Below are positions 17,301 through 23,439 of a DNA stretch of 24,186 nucleotides, piece after piece (the stretch's first letter is position 1; each line of letters begins with the position of its first letter). The DNA is from a virus: positions 1-24,186 of IMG/VR virus record IMGVR_UViG_3300030333_002814. One strand, written 5' to 3'. The notes beneath the pieces were generated by a model. The model was not told the origin of the DNA and made no database searches. It saw only the letters and a program-made list of their open reading frames with translations. Both the position numbers and the translations under genes were made by a program.

Positions 17301-17675
17301 ATATCTCAAACCTATTTCTGATATGCTTTCAAACACTTCGGGGCTTCTTTCGGCTTCTGCAAGGAACTTATCAAACTGTATTCTTGCTTCTTCAATTTCA
17401 CGCGCTATAGGAACAGTAGCCTCGACTACTTCCCCGAAAATATCGGCTATTTCCGTTGCTGATTCTTGAATAGAAGTAAAGGCATCAAGATAAATTGCTT
17501 CAAGAACTGTTGCGGACCCTTCGGCATCTTTAATCATTCTATTTGCTTGAAAAACACCGACTATATCGAAGAAAACTCTTGACGCACCTGCACGGAGAAC
17601 TACCATCGCTACCGCGCAGGCAAACATTACGAGAGGAGTAAATGTAAGAGAAGGAACTAATATTTCACTTATCAT
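14370..17675 (-). CDS. Tail tape measure protein (TP901-like)
   Basis: A 1101-residue protein that sets tail length and is held in the tail tube until DNA ejection. I chose ATG 17675 because a GGAGAGGG ribosome binding site lies just upstream; a GTG at 17690 in the same frame is less likely. A hydrophobic segment is near the N terminus (about 10-28). Residues 70-400 carry the TP901 tape measure core: GMETEEAMQRL, a GEEQGKGGRALRMIYARLG stretch near 250-280, then FSDILEELAARYQ and AVAGNRHYTRLI. A long Glu/Arg/Ala-rich coiled coil follows (about 525-680), then hydrophobic segments near 710-730 and 808-835 that may cross the host membrane during ejection. The gene overlaps the end of the chaperone T reading frame by 11 bases. 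The family match is strong. Confidence 0.93.
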   Translation of the reverse strand: MISEILVPSLTFTPLVMFACAVAMVVLRAGASRVFFDIVGVFQANRMIKDAEGSATVLEAIYLDAFTSIQESATEIADIFGEVVEATVPIAREIEEARIQFDKFLAEAERSPEVFESISEIGLRYGFAADEAYEASARMAQLAGTLGQGTTPLGTEIGMQFGLISGMETEEAMQRLINLQQQTKFMTQGTENAANQQERLNIMRSNSIRVLDELNTVENRSAATMQQITYVMNQFASQAHLTGESIAAMAAMSATLIEAGEEQGKGGRALRMIYARLGADTNGARTTIEKLGISVIDTETGAMRPFSDILEELAARYQTLEGAEQQQLAQAVAGNRHYTRLIKLLENVDRVRELEEEALTGMFPAMEEIERRRDTELFQLEQAEKKLRNYQAAFGETMIDDMKAGVDLQIVFYDTLTQASDNRALGILLDFFSQTSILMKVAMGPMSNFMLSIFNMGIAIQTLTAIQEAAKAATTSGTAAYTNQYGQLQESIHLYGLYSNALHEVNKEHTLNTLFRETQDIPTTREAQAEVRKEILALMEKRDALREEKQVLEELQSKRAGEALATEERTINLQEEVNALQAVAEEKRRAAESAKAEQAAARGQMGNQYIVAVRAAKRAKEEEKLATDELSAAEKRLRGQRGANTRALNAEDEATRKVIAVKKQEQDILDKIHEDKRRFGAAEIRLSEEEAQAQELRVKGITQSAKAYNNLSIALSGAGMAMMLFRNNERMQRAGMLLNGVAVALQIVKLIESAKASMIKFAATLNEVVATEAQTAAQIRNNMMQEMGIIAKLQYTLATKLATAASISFAAALTVVTAGGMAILAGLAYLVAGAFKDTASSIDETTAAITNLDNVAKIYEDMTLGQINNELREQEKIIEQTKDATQGLAKEQHDAAVQRKNDLINARDVELAQTDAVKNTIAELDKLTKQSQEAQALYDSESFWTRFFAGDLPTDGEAAVQDAIFALNDWKDANKETAEFVKRTGINTLEELEDFNTRSATMIAGTAEDSANAVADSFSDATEEMQEFNNAREELFFGGSASKLTGNLIRQVQQQGVENLITNTEVVMTNVFNGLTIPEMADQIIEEIEYRGYSLGYKMNA

Positions 17676-17976
17676 CGCTTCCCTCTCCACTATCGGCCCT
17701 CACAAACGGGACCCCGCTCTCTCTCAACATATCCACTATTTCACTATTGTTTGATAATAGTTTGCGTTGCTCTCGCCGTTGATTGCGGCGGGCAACTGCG
17801 CCCTTAGCATCTTTTTTAGATGCTTTAGAAGTTGCTTCGGATATTTTGTCGTTGATTTCAGCGGCCATTAGTAAGTCTAATTCCATTAGACGGCGACCGC
17901 CCTCAACAGAATATTTTAGCCATAAATCTGACGGTAATGTTCCCTTAAAGGCCATACACAGGCTCGGTGCGACCAT
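17665..17976 (-). CDS. Tail assembly chaperone, T-like part (frameshift-extended)
   Basis: A 103-codon frame that starts at ATG 17976, overlapping the stop of the previous gene as TAATG. The N-terminal part (FKGTLPSDLWLKYSVEGGRR) is followed by a helix rich in Leu and Met, then a basic Lys/Arg/Gln stretch and a Ser/Gly/Asp tail. It corresponds to the T part of the G/GT chaperone system of long-tailed phages, in which a -1 frameshift joins G and T into one protein that recruits the tape measure protein. The frame lines up exactly with a -1 shift at CCCTTTT 17988-17994, giving a G-T product of about 239 residues. Independent initiation at ATG 17976 is also possible. No homology to a specific T protein is claimed beyond position, size and frame. 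Confidence 0.8.
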   Translation of the reverse strand: MVAPSLCMAFKGTLPSDLWLKYSVEGGRRLMELDLLMAAEINDKISEATSKASKKDAKGAVARRNQRREQRKLLSNNSEIVDMLRESGVPFVRADSGEGSDDK

Positions 17977-18383
17977 TAGGAACTCAGAAAAGGGACTGCG
18001 CCCTCCTCATCATCGCCACGCACAAAGTTTAGAATGCGTGTAAGTTCATCAAATGTAAGTGTGTTCGGGTCTATATTTTCATCAAGAATACAGGCTGGAA
18101 CCCACTCGTTTATTTGGTCTTCCATGCTACCGCCCATTTCATCAATATGTGAGGCGAACTCCTCGTTTTGCTCATCGGTCCAATCAGCAGGGTCGCCAGC
18201 GTGCCGCATCTTGCGGAATGCTTTACCTTGAATATTCGTGATTCGGAGGCGTTCCATTCCAGACGCTTGCCTAACCCAAATCTTTGTTCCATCATCTAAT
18301 TCTATTTCTTTCTTCATAACCGGCATGGTTTTCACTCTCGCTCTAATATAAGGCACGCCTTGTGGCCTTATTAAAGATTTCAT
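17976..18383 (-). CDS. Tail assembly chaperone, G-like
   Basis: A 135-residue protein that starts at ATG 18383, coupled to the previous stop by an ATGA overlap. A strand-rich N terminus (KKEIELDDGTKIWVRQASG) is followed by a helical, acidic part (WTDEQNEEFASHIDEMGG and LTFDELTRILNFVRGDD). This is the usual look of the short tail assembly chaperone encoded between tail tube and tape measure genes. These proteins bind the tape measure protein before tube assembly and do not enter the virion. Its last codons contain the CCCTTTT slippery heptamer, so some ribosomes should shift -1 into the next frame. The role rests on gene order, size and frameshift architecture, which agree. Confidence 0.85.
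   Translation of the reverse strand: MKSLIRPQGVPYIRARVKTMPVMKKEIELDDGTKIWVRQASGMERLRITNIQGKAFRKMRHAGDPADWTDEQNEEFASHIDEMGGSMEDQINEWVPACILDENIDPNTLTFDELTRILNFVRGDDEEGAVPFLSS
17988..17994 (-). promoter_or_regulatory. Predicted -1 ribosomal frameshift slippery site CCCTTTT
   Basis: On the minus strand the heptamer CCCTTTT lies in the G-like chaperone frame as C CCT TTT, the exact X XXY YYZ arrangement needed for simultaneous -1 slippage. It sits 9 bases before the zero-frame stop codon. After the shift the ribosome reads Ser-Glu-Phe-Leu and enters the downstream T-like frame at its ATG. This mirrors the conserved G/GT frameshift in long-tailed phages. I did not identify a convincing downstream stem or pseudoknot by eye, so efficiency is unknown. 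Confidence 0.75.
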
Positions 18384-18589
18384 TCATCTTCTTCGGTCTT
18401 TACGGGCTTTGGTTTTTCAACCTTTGGTGCGACCTTTTTTGGTGCAGCCTTTGGTGCAGCCTTAGTAGCCGTAGGGAATCTTCGGCAATAATATAGAACC
18501 TGTTGCTTAGTTTTCATACCAGCAATAGTTTCCATAGCCTCATCCGGTATATCCTTACCGAGAGATTTTGCTAACTCGACTAAATCCAT
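18380..18589 (-). CDS. Small Lys/Pro/Ala-tailed protein (69 aa)
   Basis: It starts at ATG 18589 after a GGCGATT ribosome binding site, 9 bases behind the tail tube gene. The first 40 residues form a short helical domain (MDLVELAKSLGKDIPDEAM, then a helix with YYCRRF). The rest is a low-complexity Lys/Pro/Ala tail ending in acidic residues. I recognise no family. Small proteins between tail tube and chaperone genes may be minor tail proteins or assembly factors; this one lies in a coupled run (ATGA overlap with the next gene), so it is probably expressed together with the chaperones. Confidence 0.7.
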   Translation of the reverse strand: MDLVELAKSLGKDIPDEAMETIAGMKTKQQVLYYCRRFPTATKAAPKAAPKKVAPKVEKPKPVKTEEDE

Positions 18590-18598
18590 TTAATCGCC

Positions 18599-19636
18599 TC
18601 AGTAAGCAGATGTTCCGGCTGCGCCGCCCTTCATTTCAATTCTCATAGCCGCGTCTGCGCCGCTTGCGGTTGCATCGTAAAGACCTACAAATCCAACACT
18701 CATAGTGTTTGTATCACGACCGCTTACAGAAGCAGTTGGTGCTTCAAATCTTACATGATAAAACTTAACCTTTACGTATGTTGAGTCATCTGCTGTTTCG
18801 TCTTGAAGATATAATATAATTGTTGGCTCATCTGCACCATCCGAATAACTTAGACCGTCTGCGGCAATTAGAGCATCATAATCCGGCTCATCAAGGGTTT
18901 GGTCGCCGTAAAGAACGGTGTTAAACTCGATTGTTCCGGTAATTTCCCTGCGCTGTGCAGGTGGTGCGCGTGTGTATGTGGAGTTTCCAAGACCATAAGC
19001 ATTATCTGTATCTCGGTTTAGATTTATTTCAAAACTAAATGATTTAACGCTTGCCGATGCCGCAGGTGCTGAACCGGAACCGTCATCGAAAAGAATTGTT
19101 CCGTTAGCAAAGTAAAGAGCATCTTGAGCATCGCCGTCATAAGAAAAACTCGTTTGAAGTGCGCTTGTTGAACTTTCAGATTTTCCTACGTAGTCAGCAG
19201 AAAGCATAACATATTCGCCTACATTAGCGGTCATGCTAAGACGAGAGCCTACCATACCTGTGTATGTATGTTCTTTTTGTTCCCTACCTACTCTAATAGT
19301 ATAAGAATTGTATGTGTGAGATGATGTAGTCGGCTCTTTAAAAGCGTGGCCTCCGCTAACATTGGTGTCGTAATTAGTATCGGGGAAGAAAGCACCAAAA
19401 ATATTACCTACGAAATCATCCACCTGCAAGGCCATATTAAGTCCGCCTTCTGAATATTCCGTGCCGGTTACGCTCTTTGAAGCAACTTCTCGGCTCATAT
19501 CCTGTCGTGTTAGCAAGTCATAATTGTGTTGGAAAGATTCGTCATCAACTTCACCAAAAAGTTGCGTGCCGCTCGGCTCGGTTCCGTATGTTGATTCTTT
19601 TTCCAATGAAACATATCTATTTAGAAACTCAACCAT
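18599..19636 (-). CDS. Major tail tube protein
   Basis: A 345-residue protein that starts at ATG 19636 after an AGAGGTG ribosome binding site. The N terminus (FLNRYVSLEKESTYGTEPSG) followed by a DDESFQ...LTRQDMSRE stretch is typical of phage tail tube proteins, which begin with a strand, an early 'ESTYGT' type turn and a beta-barrel. The middle part is rich in beta strands, and RAPPAQRREITGTIEFNT is also typical of this group. It would stack as hexameric rings to build the tail tube. It lies between the tail terminator and the chaperone genes, where the tube gene is expected, and a TATA-like element at 19678-19683 could give it extra transcription. The fold call rests on pattern and gene order. 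Confidence 0.85.
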   Translation of the reverse strand: MVEFLNRYVSLEKESTYGTEPSGTQLFGEVDDESFQHNYDLLTRQDMSREVASKSVTGTEYSEGGLNMALQVDDFVGNIFGAFFPDTNYDTNVSGGHAFKEPTTSSHTYNSYTIRVGREQKEHTYTGMVGSRLSMTANVGEYVMLSADYVGKSESSTSALQTSFSYDGDAQDALYFANGTILFDDGSGSAPAASASVKSFSFEINLNRDTDNAYGLGNSTYTRAPPAQRREITGTIEFNTVLYGDQTLDEPDYDALIAADGLSYSDGADEPTIILYLQDETADDSTYVKVKFYHVRFEAPTASVSGRDTNTMSVGFVGLYDATASGADAAMRIEMKGGAAGTSAY

Positions 19637-19677
19637 AGTTACACCTCTATGTGGTCTATCTTAGGCAACGGTTGTCC

Positions 19678-19683
19678 TATAAA
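19678..19683 (-). promoter_or_regulatory. Possible TATA box before the tail tube gene
   Basis: Minus-strand TTTATA sits in the only sizeable gap of the tail gene run (19637-19688), about 44 bases before the start codon. A start of transcription about 25 bases downstream would leave a short leader that still contains the AGGTG ribosome binding site. A strong separate promoter for the most abundant tail protein would make sense. It is only a six-base match, so confidence is low. Confidence 0.3.
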
Positions 19684-19688
19684 CATTA

Positions 19689-20744
19689 TCATCGGTGTCG
19701 CATATCAATTCTTCGCATATATGTGAGCGTGAGAAGATGCACACACACTATTTCGTCATCATCCATTTTACTATCAAGGTCAGCAGAATAACTAATTATA
19801 CTATCAGTAGTGCCTTCCACGCCTGTTTGAGTGTATAGTTCATCAAATACTTCTCCCATAAGATTAAGTCCTTTACGGTAAGCATTTTCAAAATTAGTTC
19901 CCTTTACACTAACAAATACCTTAACATCGTAATGTTGAGTAATTTTTGCGCCACCAAGCGACTCAAACTCCGGTGAATTTAATTGTTCAACTAACACATG
20001 AATGCTTGGAGTCCCCACTTTATTTAGCATTTGTGAAGATATATCATAACCATATACTATTGCTGAATCATCAACTTGTGTTTTTAAATATGGTCTATTT
20101 GCGTTTTTTAGTTGGCTTACTATACTAAGACCCATACGAGCCAATGTGTCCTGTGCAAAATCAGATACTAATAGTTCTTCGGGTGTAAATGCGCCAAACT
20201 TGCTGTAATAAACGGATGCCCACTTTACATTACCGGTAGTATTACCCCATCTAACAGTTTTACCCGACCCCGAACTACCGGTTACGCTTAAGAATGCGTC
20301 ATTTGCGTCATCATCGTCAATAATTTCGTGTTTATATAGTTTGGCTGTTCCGTCTGCGGCAAGAGTTAATCTTAGCATAAGACTAACAGGCTCGTCTTCG
20401 GCCAGCGTTAGGTCAAGGTCTGTTAGTGTAGCGGTTGTAGCGCCTACGAGAGAAAGGCTTGTGTTTGTGCCTGTGGATTGAACCTCGACCCTGTGTGTGC
20501 CGTTATCTAACCTCATCAAGACTTCGCCGCTATTAGGCGCTGTAGTGTATTCTAAGCAAGCAAATAGCGTATAGGCACTTGTGGTAGGGGTGATGGTAAA
20601 TGTGCCGTTAGTAATGACCCAATAGCCATTAGAGGCACTACCGCCGCTACCGGTCCAACTGTCGTTAAATGTTCCCGTCAAAGCAGACGGGTCTGTGCCG
20701 TTCATTCGACTATTCCAATATTGAGTCTTTGTTGCTATAGTCAT
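19689..20744 (-). CDS. Tail terminator-like protein with N-terminal beta domain
   Basis: A 351-residue protein that starts at ATG 20744 after AAGGTGATTAA. The C-terminal part (about 190-351) shows FAQDTLARMGL, then strand-helix-strand elements (IHVLVEQLNSP, HYDVKVFVSVKG and AYRKGLNLMGEVFDELY) and a final strand VCVHLLTLTYMRR. This fits the alpha/beta fold of tail terminator (gpU-like) proteins that cap the tail and join it to the head. The N-terminal 180 residues are a Ser/Thr/Gly-rich beta domain (HRVEVQSTGTNTSLSL, AKLYKHEI) resembling LamG/jelly-roll modules, an unusual addition to a protein that is normally about 130-150 residues. Position between the neck and tail tube genes supports the role. 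The fold is inferred, not proven. Confidence 0.65.
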   Translation of the reverse strand: MTIATKTQYWNSRMNGTDPSALTGTFNDSWTGSGGSASNGYWVITNGTFTITPTTSAYTLFACLEYTTAPNSGEVLMRLDNGTHRVEVQSTGTNTSLSLVGATTATLTDLDLTLAEDEPVSLMLRLTLAADGTAKLYKHEIIDDDDANDAFLSVTGSSGSGKTVRWGNTTGNVKWASVYYSKFGAFTPEELLVSDFAQDTLARMGLSIVSQLKNANRPYLKTQVDDSAIVYGYDISSQMLNKVGTPSIHVLVEQLNSPEFESLGGAKITQHYDVKVFVSVKGTNFENAYRKGLNLMGEVFDELYTQTGVEGTTDSIISYSADLDSKMDDDEIVCVHLLTLTYMRRIDMRHR

Positions 20745-20748
20745 TTAA

Positions 20749-21528
20749 TCACCTTGTTTTTAATCTATTTTTAATTCTTGCAGTTCCACCGAAGGGGTTT
20801 CCTTGTCCTCTAAGTTTTTTAGGCATAGTTCCCCTTTCAGTCATTTGGGCTAAGTTACCACCCCTGCTACCCCTAACACCTGTTGGGTTAAAATCACTAT
20901 CGGTTATATCGTAAGACCCGCCAATCCCGCTTATGTATTGATTTTTAGTAACATCTTGGTCTTTTATTTGAACCTCTAATGAGTCTGCTACTGTATGGTA
21001 AATATCACCATCTGCCTTTTCATTAGAAAAGTATTTGCTCTTAAATCTTCTTGGTCCGTTTTTGATTTGTGTTTTAGTTTCTTGTGTAGCCCTTTGAAAT
21101 TCTCCCTTCATTTGGTTTGCGGCTAATTGTTTTAAATCGTGTGTAATATTTTCAACAAAACCAACAAACTGTTTTTTATCAAAATGATGTGAAAAAGACA
21201 TAGTGGTTTTTTTAGAAGAAGGCTTTATTATATTAAAGGGCATATTTTCGGGTCTTGCCCCTTTTCCTGTTTTTCGTGCTATGTATGCAGGTAAAGTATT
21301 GCTATTCACCGCAACAGCAATTTGTCTATTTGCTTCGTGAGTCGCTTCTGCTATATTCTTTCTGAATTTTTCGACAGCGCCTATATCGGGCATTCCCGGA
21401 TGCTTTTCGTTTAGAACATAGGTAGTATAATATTTACCTTTTACTTCACTTGAACGACCGCCTGTCTTAAACTTAGCACCGAGCGCACTTAATGCACCAT
21501 ATCTTTTAAAGTCTTCTCGACCGGCCAT
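20749..21528 (-). CDS. Putative neck / tail completion protein (259 aa)
   Basis: It starts at ATG 21528 after an AGGTGA ribosome binding site, 8 bases behind the connector gene, and ends 4 bases before the tail terminator-like gene. It is basic overall, with a helical part in the middle (FVENITHDLKQLAANQM) and a Gly/Arg-rich C terminus (GVRGSRGGNLAQM and IKNRLKTR). In the usual order of head-tail genes, this slot holds the HK97 gp10-like tail completion or neck protein. I see no diagnostic motif, and the length is somewhat above that family's usual size, so the call rests on position. Confidence 0.55.
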   Translation of the reverse strand: MAGREDFKRYGALSALGAKFKTGGRSSEVKGKYYTTYVLNEKHPGMPDIGAVEKFRKNIAEATHEANRQIAVAVNSNTLPAYIARKTGKGARPENMPFNIIKPSSKKTTMSFSHHFDKKQFVGFVENITHDLKQLAANQMKGEFQRATQETKTQIKNGPRRFKSKYFSNEKADGDIYHTVADSLEVQIKDQDVTKNQYISGIGGSYDITDSDFNPTGVRGSRGGNLAQMTERGTMPKKLRGQGNPFGGTARIKNRLKTR

Positions 21529-21536
21529 TCTTTCAC

Positions 21537-22073
21537 CTAATCCACACTACCCAAGTGAGCCAACCTTTTTAGGTTCATCTCGCCTCGTTCTCTCAATGCT
21601 GTTCCGCGCAACGAGCCTTCGGGTCCTGTGGTCTGAAATAGGCTTTCATCCTCAAGATAATATGATGCCGCAAGGTCCGCGCATATCTCTCTTAATACAT
21701 GGGCGAACTCGCCCTCTTGAACTGCTACATCATCAGCGTGGTCGAAAGAAAGACCGCTGACCCCTGTAAGGGTATTAGTTGATTTGCCGGTCCATTTGAA
21801 AGAATCGCCATCCACATTACCATTACCCGCAGAACTAAATCCTGTGCCGCTGGTAAGAACAATAGAAGTAGCACCTGCTACTACTGCACCGTCAAGTGTA
21901 GTATCTTTAATACTCTTGCTCGGAACATCTCGCCCGTAATCACGGAATGTTTGGTCTATGTCTATGGTTGAACGGCGTATTGCGCTGGTAAGTTTTGTGT
22001 TAGCACGGGTGCGTTGTGCGCTATCAAGGCCCAATCGAGAGCCGACATCAGATATAGAACAATAGTAAGTCAA
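21537..22073 (-). CDS. Head-tail connector (adaptor) protein
   Basis: A 178-residue protein. I chose TTG 22073 because GGCGGTG lies 7 bases upstream and because MTYYCSISDVGSRLGL then starts exactly like many connector proteins. A TTG at 22097 would extend it with no better signal. The N- and C-terminal parts are helical (LTSAIRRSTIDIDQTF and FAHVLREICADLAASYYLED) and surround a beta insertion (about 60-120: SIVLTSGTGF, FKWTG, LTGVSGLSFDHADDVAV). That insertion is a strand motif widespread in phage structural proteins. The helical bundle around a central insertion matches gp6-type adaptors that sit between portal and tail. It overlaps the upstream small membrane protein gene by 26 bases. Confidence 0.7.
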   Translation of the reverse strand: MTYYCSISDVGSRLGLDSAQRTRANTKLTSAIRRSTIDIDQTFRDYGRDVPSKSIKDTTLDGAVVAGATSIVLTSGTGFSSAGNGNVDGDSFKWTGKSTNTLTGVSGLSFDHADDVAVQEGEFAHVLREICADLAASYYLEDESLFQTTGPEGSLRGTALRERGEMNLKRLAHLGSVD

Positions 22074-22215
22074 TTGTAAACACCGCCGTAAATCCAAACG
22101 CTAATAGCCAAAGCATCCGCTTCTGTGTCTTGTTATAAGCAGCGAGTGTCTTTTCAACATTTGTAATGCGTTTTACCACATCTCGACACCATGCGTTCCA
22201 TTGTTGCTCATTCAT
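22048..22215 (-). CDS. Small membrane protein, C-terminal transmembrane helix (55 aa)
   Basis: It starts at ATG 22215, 4 bases after the preceding stop codon, with GTGAT close upstream. The frame is open further but those codons lie inside the previous gene. The first 30 residues form a charged amphipathic helix (VVKRITNVEKTLAAYNK). One hydrophobic segment ends the protein (MLWLLAFGFTAVFTIDLLLF). I recognise no family. A short coiled-coil-plus-membrane protein next to other membrane proteins of similar design could belong to a lysis or envelope-remodelling set, but this is inferred. Confidence 0.65.
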   Translation of the reverse strand: MNEQQWNAWCRDVVKRITNVEKTLAAYNKTQKRMLWLLAFGFTAVFTIDLLLFYI

Positions 22216-22219
22216 ACTA

Positions 22220-22471
22220 TCACATCTGAGTTGAGATGCCCATAGCACCTGCGACAATAGCAATTAAGGCTAAAGTAATCTTTTGAGTGTTAGACATATA
22301 TGATGCGATAAGACCGTTAGTTATCTCTAATTCAGTAGCAACTTGAGCCAAACCGGTTTTCATATCCATGTTAGACTGAACCAATTGTTCGATGAGTCTT
22401 TCATGTCTTTTTGCCGTTTCTTCTAAATTACCTAATCTTAAATCTATCACACTATCTTTATCATTCAACAT
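22220..22471 (-). CDS. Coiled-coil membrane protein, holin/XhlA-like layout (83 aa)
   Basis: It starts at ATG 22471 with GGGTGA just upstream, overlapping the end of the SAP-domain gene by 11 bases; a TTG three bases further in has better spacing and cannot be excluded. Residues 1-55 form a heptad-like helix (DLRLGNLEETAKRHERLIEQ), then a short polar part, then a C-terminal membrane segment (ITLALIAIVAGAMGI). A coiled coil followed by a terminal transmembrane helix in about 85 residues is the layout of XhlA-type lysis accessory proteins. No sequence match is claimed. Together with its two neighbours it forms a group of three small membrane proteins. Confidence 0.65.
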   Translation of the reverse strand: MLNDKDSVIDLRLGNLEETAKRHERLIEQLVQSNMDMKTGLAQVATELEITNGLIASYMSNTQKITLALIAIVAGAMGISTQM

Positions 22472-22838
22472 CTTCACCCATGCTTGCTTCAAGTCGGGCT
22501 ATTAGGTCGGCCTTCTTGCCCGATACGGCAAGACCCTTCTCTTTTAGCATAGCCCTCAGTTCAGCAACATTTCGGGATTCCAATGTATCTTCGATAGTCT
22601 TCAATTCCGCCTTCGCTTCTCCTACTTTCTCTTTGACTTCACCCATAGAGTCAATAACTTCGTCAAGGGTTATCTTACCATCAGCATTTAATGTCTGATA
22701 CTTTTTGTAAGCCCAAGCAGCAATACCCGCAAGAGCGGCTATCGCAACCAAAATCACTTCTATGTCGTCAAGGAGAGAAGAAGATTCGCTTACGCAATCT
22801 AAACATTCCTCGATTATTGTTGTATTATTTCCCTGCAT
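22461..22838 (-). CDS. Holin-like membrane protein with C-terminal SAP domain (125 aa)
   Basis: It starts at ATG 22838 after AGGTGA with a 5-base spacer; a GTG at 22847 lies inside the ribosome binding site. One transmembrane helix is visible (about 27-45, VILVAIAALAGIAAWAYKKY). Next comes an EF-hand-like loop at 49-60 (N51, D53, G54, I56, E60; the first ligand position is Thr), then a charged helix. Residues 90-118 form a SAP motif (VAELRAMLKEKGL then SGKKADLIARL), normally a short DNA- or chromatin-binding helix pair. The N-terminal half with an 'NADGKITLDE' loop after one membrane helix resembles many phage holin candidates. The SAP domain on a membrane protein is unexpected. It may tether DNA or a virion part to the membrane, or be a protein-binding variant. 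Confidence 0.75.
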   Translation of the reverse strand: MQGNNTTIIEECLDCVSESSSLLDDIEVILVAIAALAGIAAWAYKKYQTLNADGKITLDEVIDSMGEVKEKVGEAKAELKTIEDTLESRNVAELRAMLKEKGLAVSGKKADLIARLEASMGEDVE

Positions 22839-22839
22839 T

Positions 22840-23031
22840 TTATTCACCTGTTCTATCGTAAATTATCTGCGTTACGGCTGAGAGCGGGATTACGCTAAAT
22901 GGTTTGGCGGACCCTACCCTGTAAATCTTGTAGCCGTGAGGTGTTTCTTCAATGTTTACATTGGTATATGACTTTTCCGGTGGTCTATACACAATTTTAC
23001 CTTTGCGTAGCACCCTGTCTTCGGCAGACAT
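22840..23031 (-). CDS. Small hypothetical protein, first gene of late operon (63 aa)
   Basis: It starts at ATG 23031, with no ribosome binding site but a TATA box 24 bases upstream, so it is probably translated from a leaderless transcript. The product is basic and strand-rich (KGKIVYRPPEKSY, GYKIYRV, FSVIPLSAVTQIIY), with no membrane segment or cysteine. I recognise no family. Its stop codon lies inside the ribosome binding site of the SAP-domain gene, so the two are probably coupled. Confidence 0.65.
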   Translation of the reverse strand: MSAEDRVLRKGKIVYRPPEKSYTNVNIEETPHGYKIYRVGSAKPFSVIPLSAVTQIIYDRTGE

Positions 23032-23036
23032 ATTAC

Positions 23037-23048
23037 ACGATTAATCGT
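23037..23048 (-). promoter_or_regulatory. 12-bp perfect palindrome, possible operator
   Basis: ACGATTAATCGT is a perfect 12-base inverted repeat that lies between the TATA box (23051-23059) and the start codon (23031), covering the place where transcription should begin. A dimeric repressor bound there would block RNA polymerase. The sister promoter near 24.03 kb lacks it. Palindromes of this size can occur by chance in AT-rich DNA; its exact placement makes it worth noting. Confidence 0.4.
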
Positions 23049-23050
23049 AG

Positions 23051-23059
23051 TATATTTAA
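23051..23059 (-). promoter_or_regulatory. Archaeal TATA promoter of the virion gene operon
   Basis: Minus-strand TTAAATATA ends 19 bases before the ATG of the first small gene. With the usual 25-base distance from TATA centre to transcription start, the transcript would begin at or beside the start codon (leaderless). The stop codon TAA of the preceding gene lies inside the box. The identical nine bases occur at 24024-24032 at nearly the same distance from the oxygenase start, which strengthens both. Confidence 0.65.
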
Positions 23060-23415
23060 GTAGTGGGTATCAATATACCGACATTTTTTAGTTCTTCAAA
23101 CTGTTCTAACATTTCTTCCCATTCGACAATATCGCATATTACCTGCGAATAAGAATCGCCTACTTCGTATGCGTGATAGGTTGCATTAGATACCCATATT
23201 TTGTAGCCTTCAAGGCTGTTTAGAGATACTTCGACATAGATTCTATGTCCTTCTTCGTCATGTATTTTTTCGACAACATTACCTTGAACTTCCCTACACT
23301 CAAAGGGGTTTACTATTCCGCTATCGGGATAAGGTGGGATATACGGGGCGGCTATAATTATACCCAATATAACAGCCACTAACACACCGGCTCTATCGTC
23401 ATACCCCATAGTCAT
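23056..23415 (-). CDS. Membrane-anchored or secreted protein (119 aa)
   Basis: The start may be ATG 23415 or 23409; neither has a clear ribosome binding site, and the preceding oxygenase gene ends 24 bases upstream. The N terminus has a hydrophobic segment (about 9-24, AGVLVAVILGIIIAAP) after Asp/Arg residues. This could be a signal anchor or an uncleaved signal peptide. A Pro-rich linker (YIPPYPDSG) and a beta-rich domain follow (HRIYVEVSLNSLEGYKIWV) with two Cys residues (in FECREV and QVICDIV) that could form a disulfide. The C terminus is acidic. I recognise no family. The topology suggests an outward-facing domain, possibly acting at the host envelope. Confidence 0.65.
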   Translation of the reverse strand: MTMGYDDRAGVLVAVILGIIIAAPYIPPYPDSGIVNPFECREVQGNVVEKIHDEEGHRIYVEVSLNSLEGYKIWVSNATYHAYEVGDSYSQVICDIVEWEEMLEQFEELKNVGILIPTT

Positions 23416-23439
23416 TAGGGGTATAAGCCGTTAGTTAAA

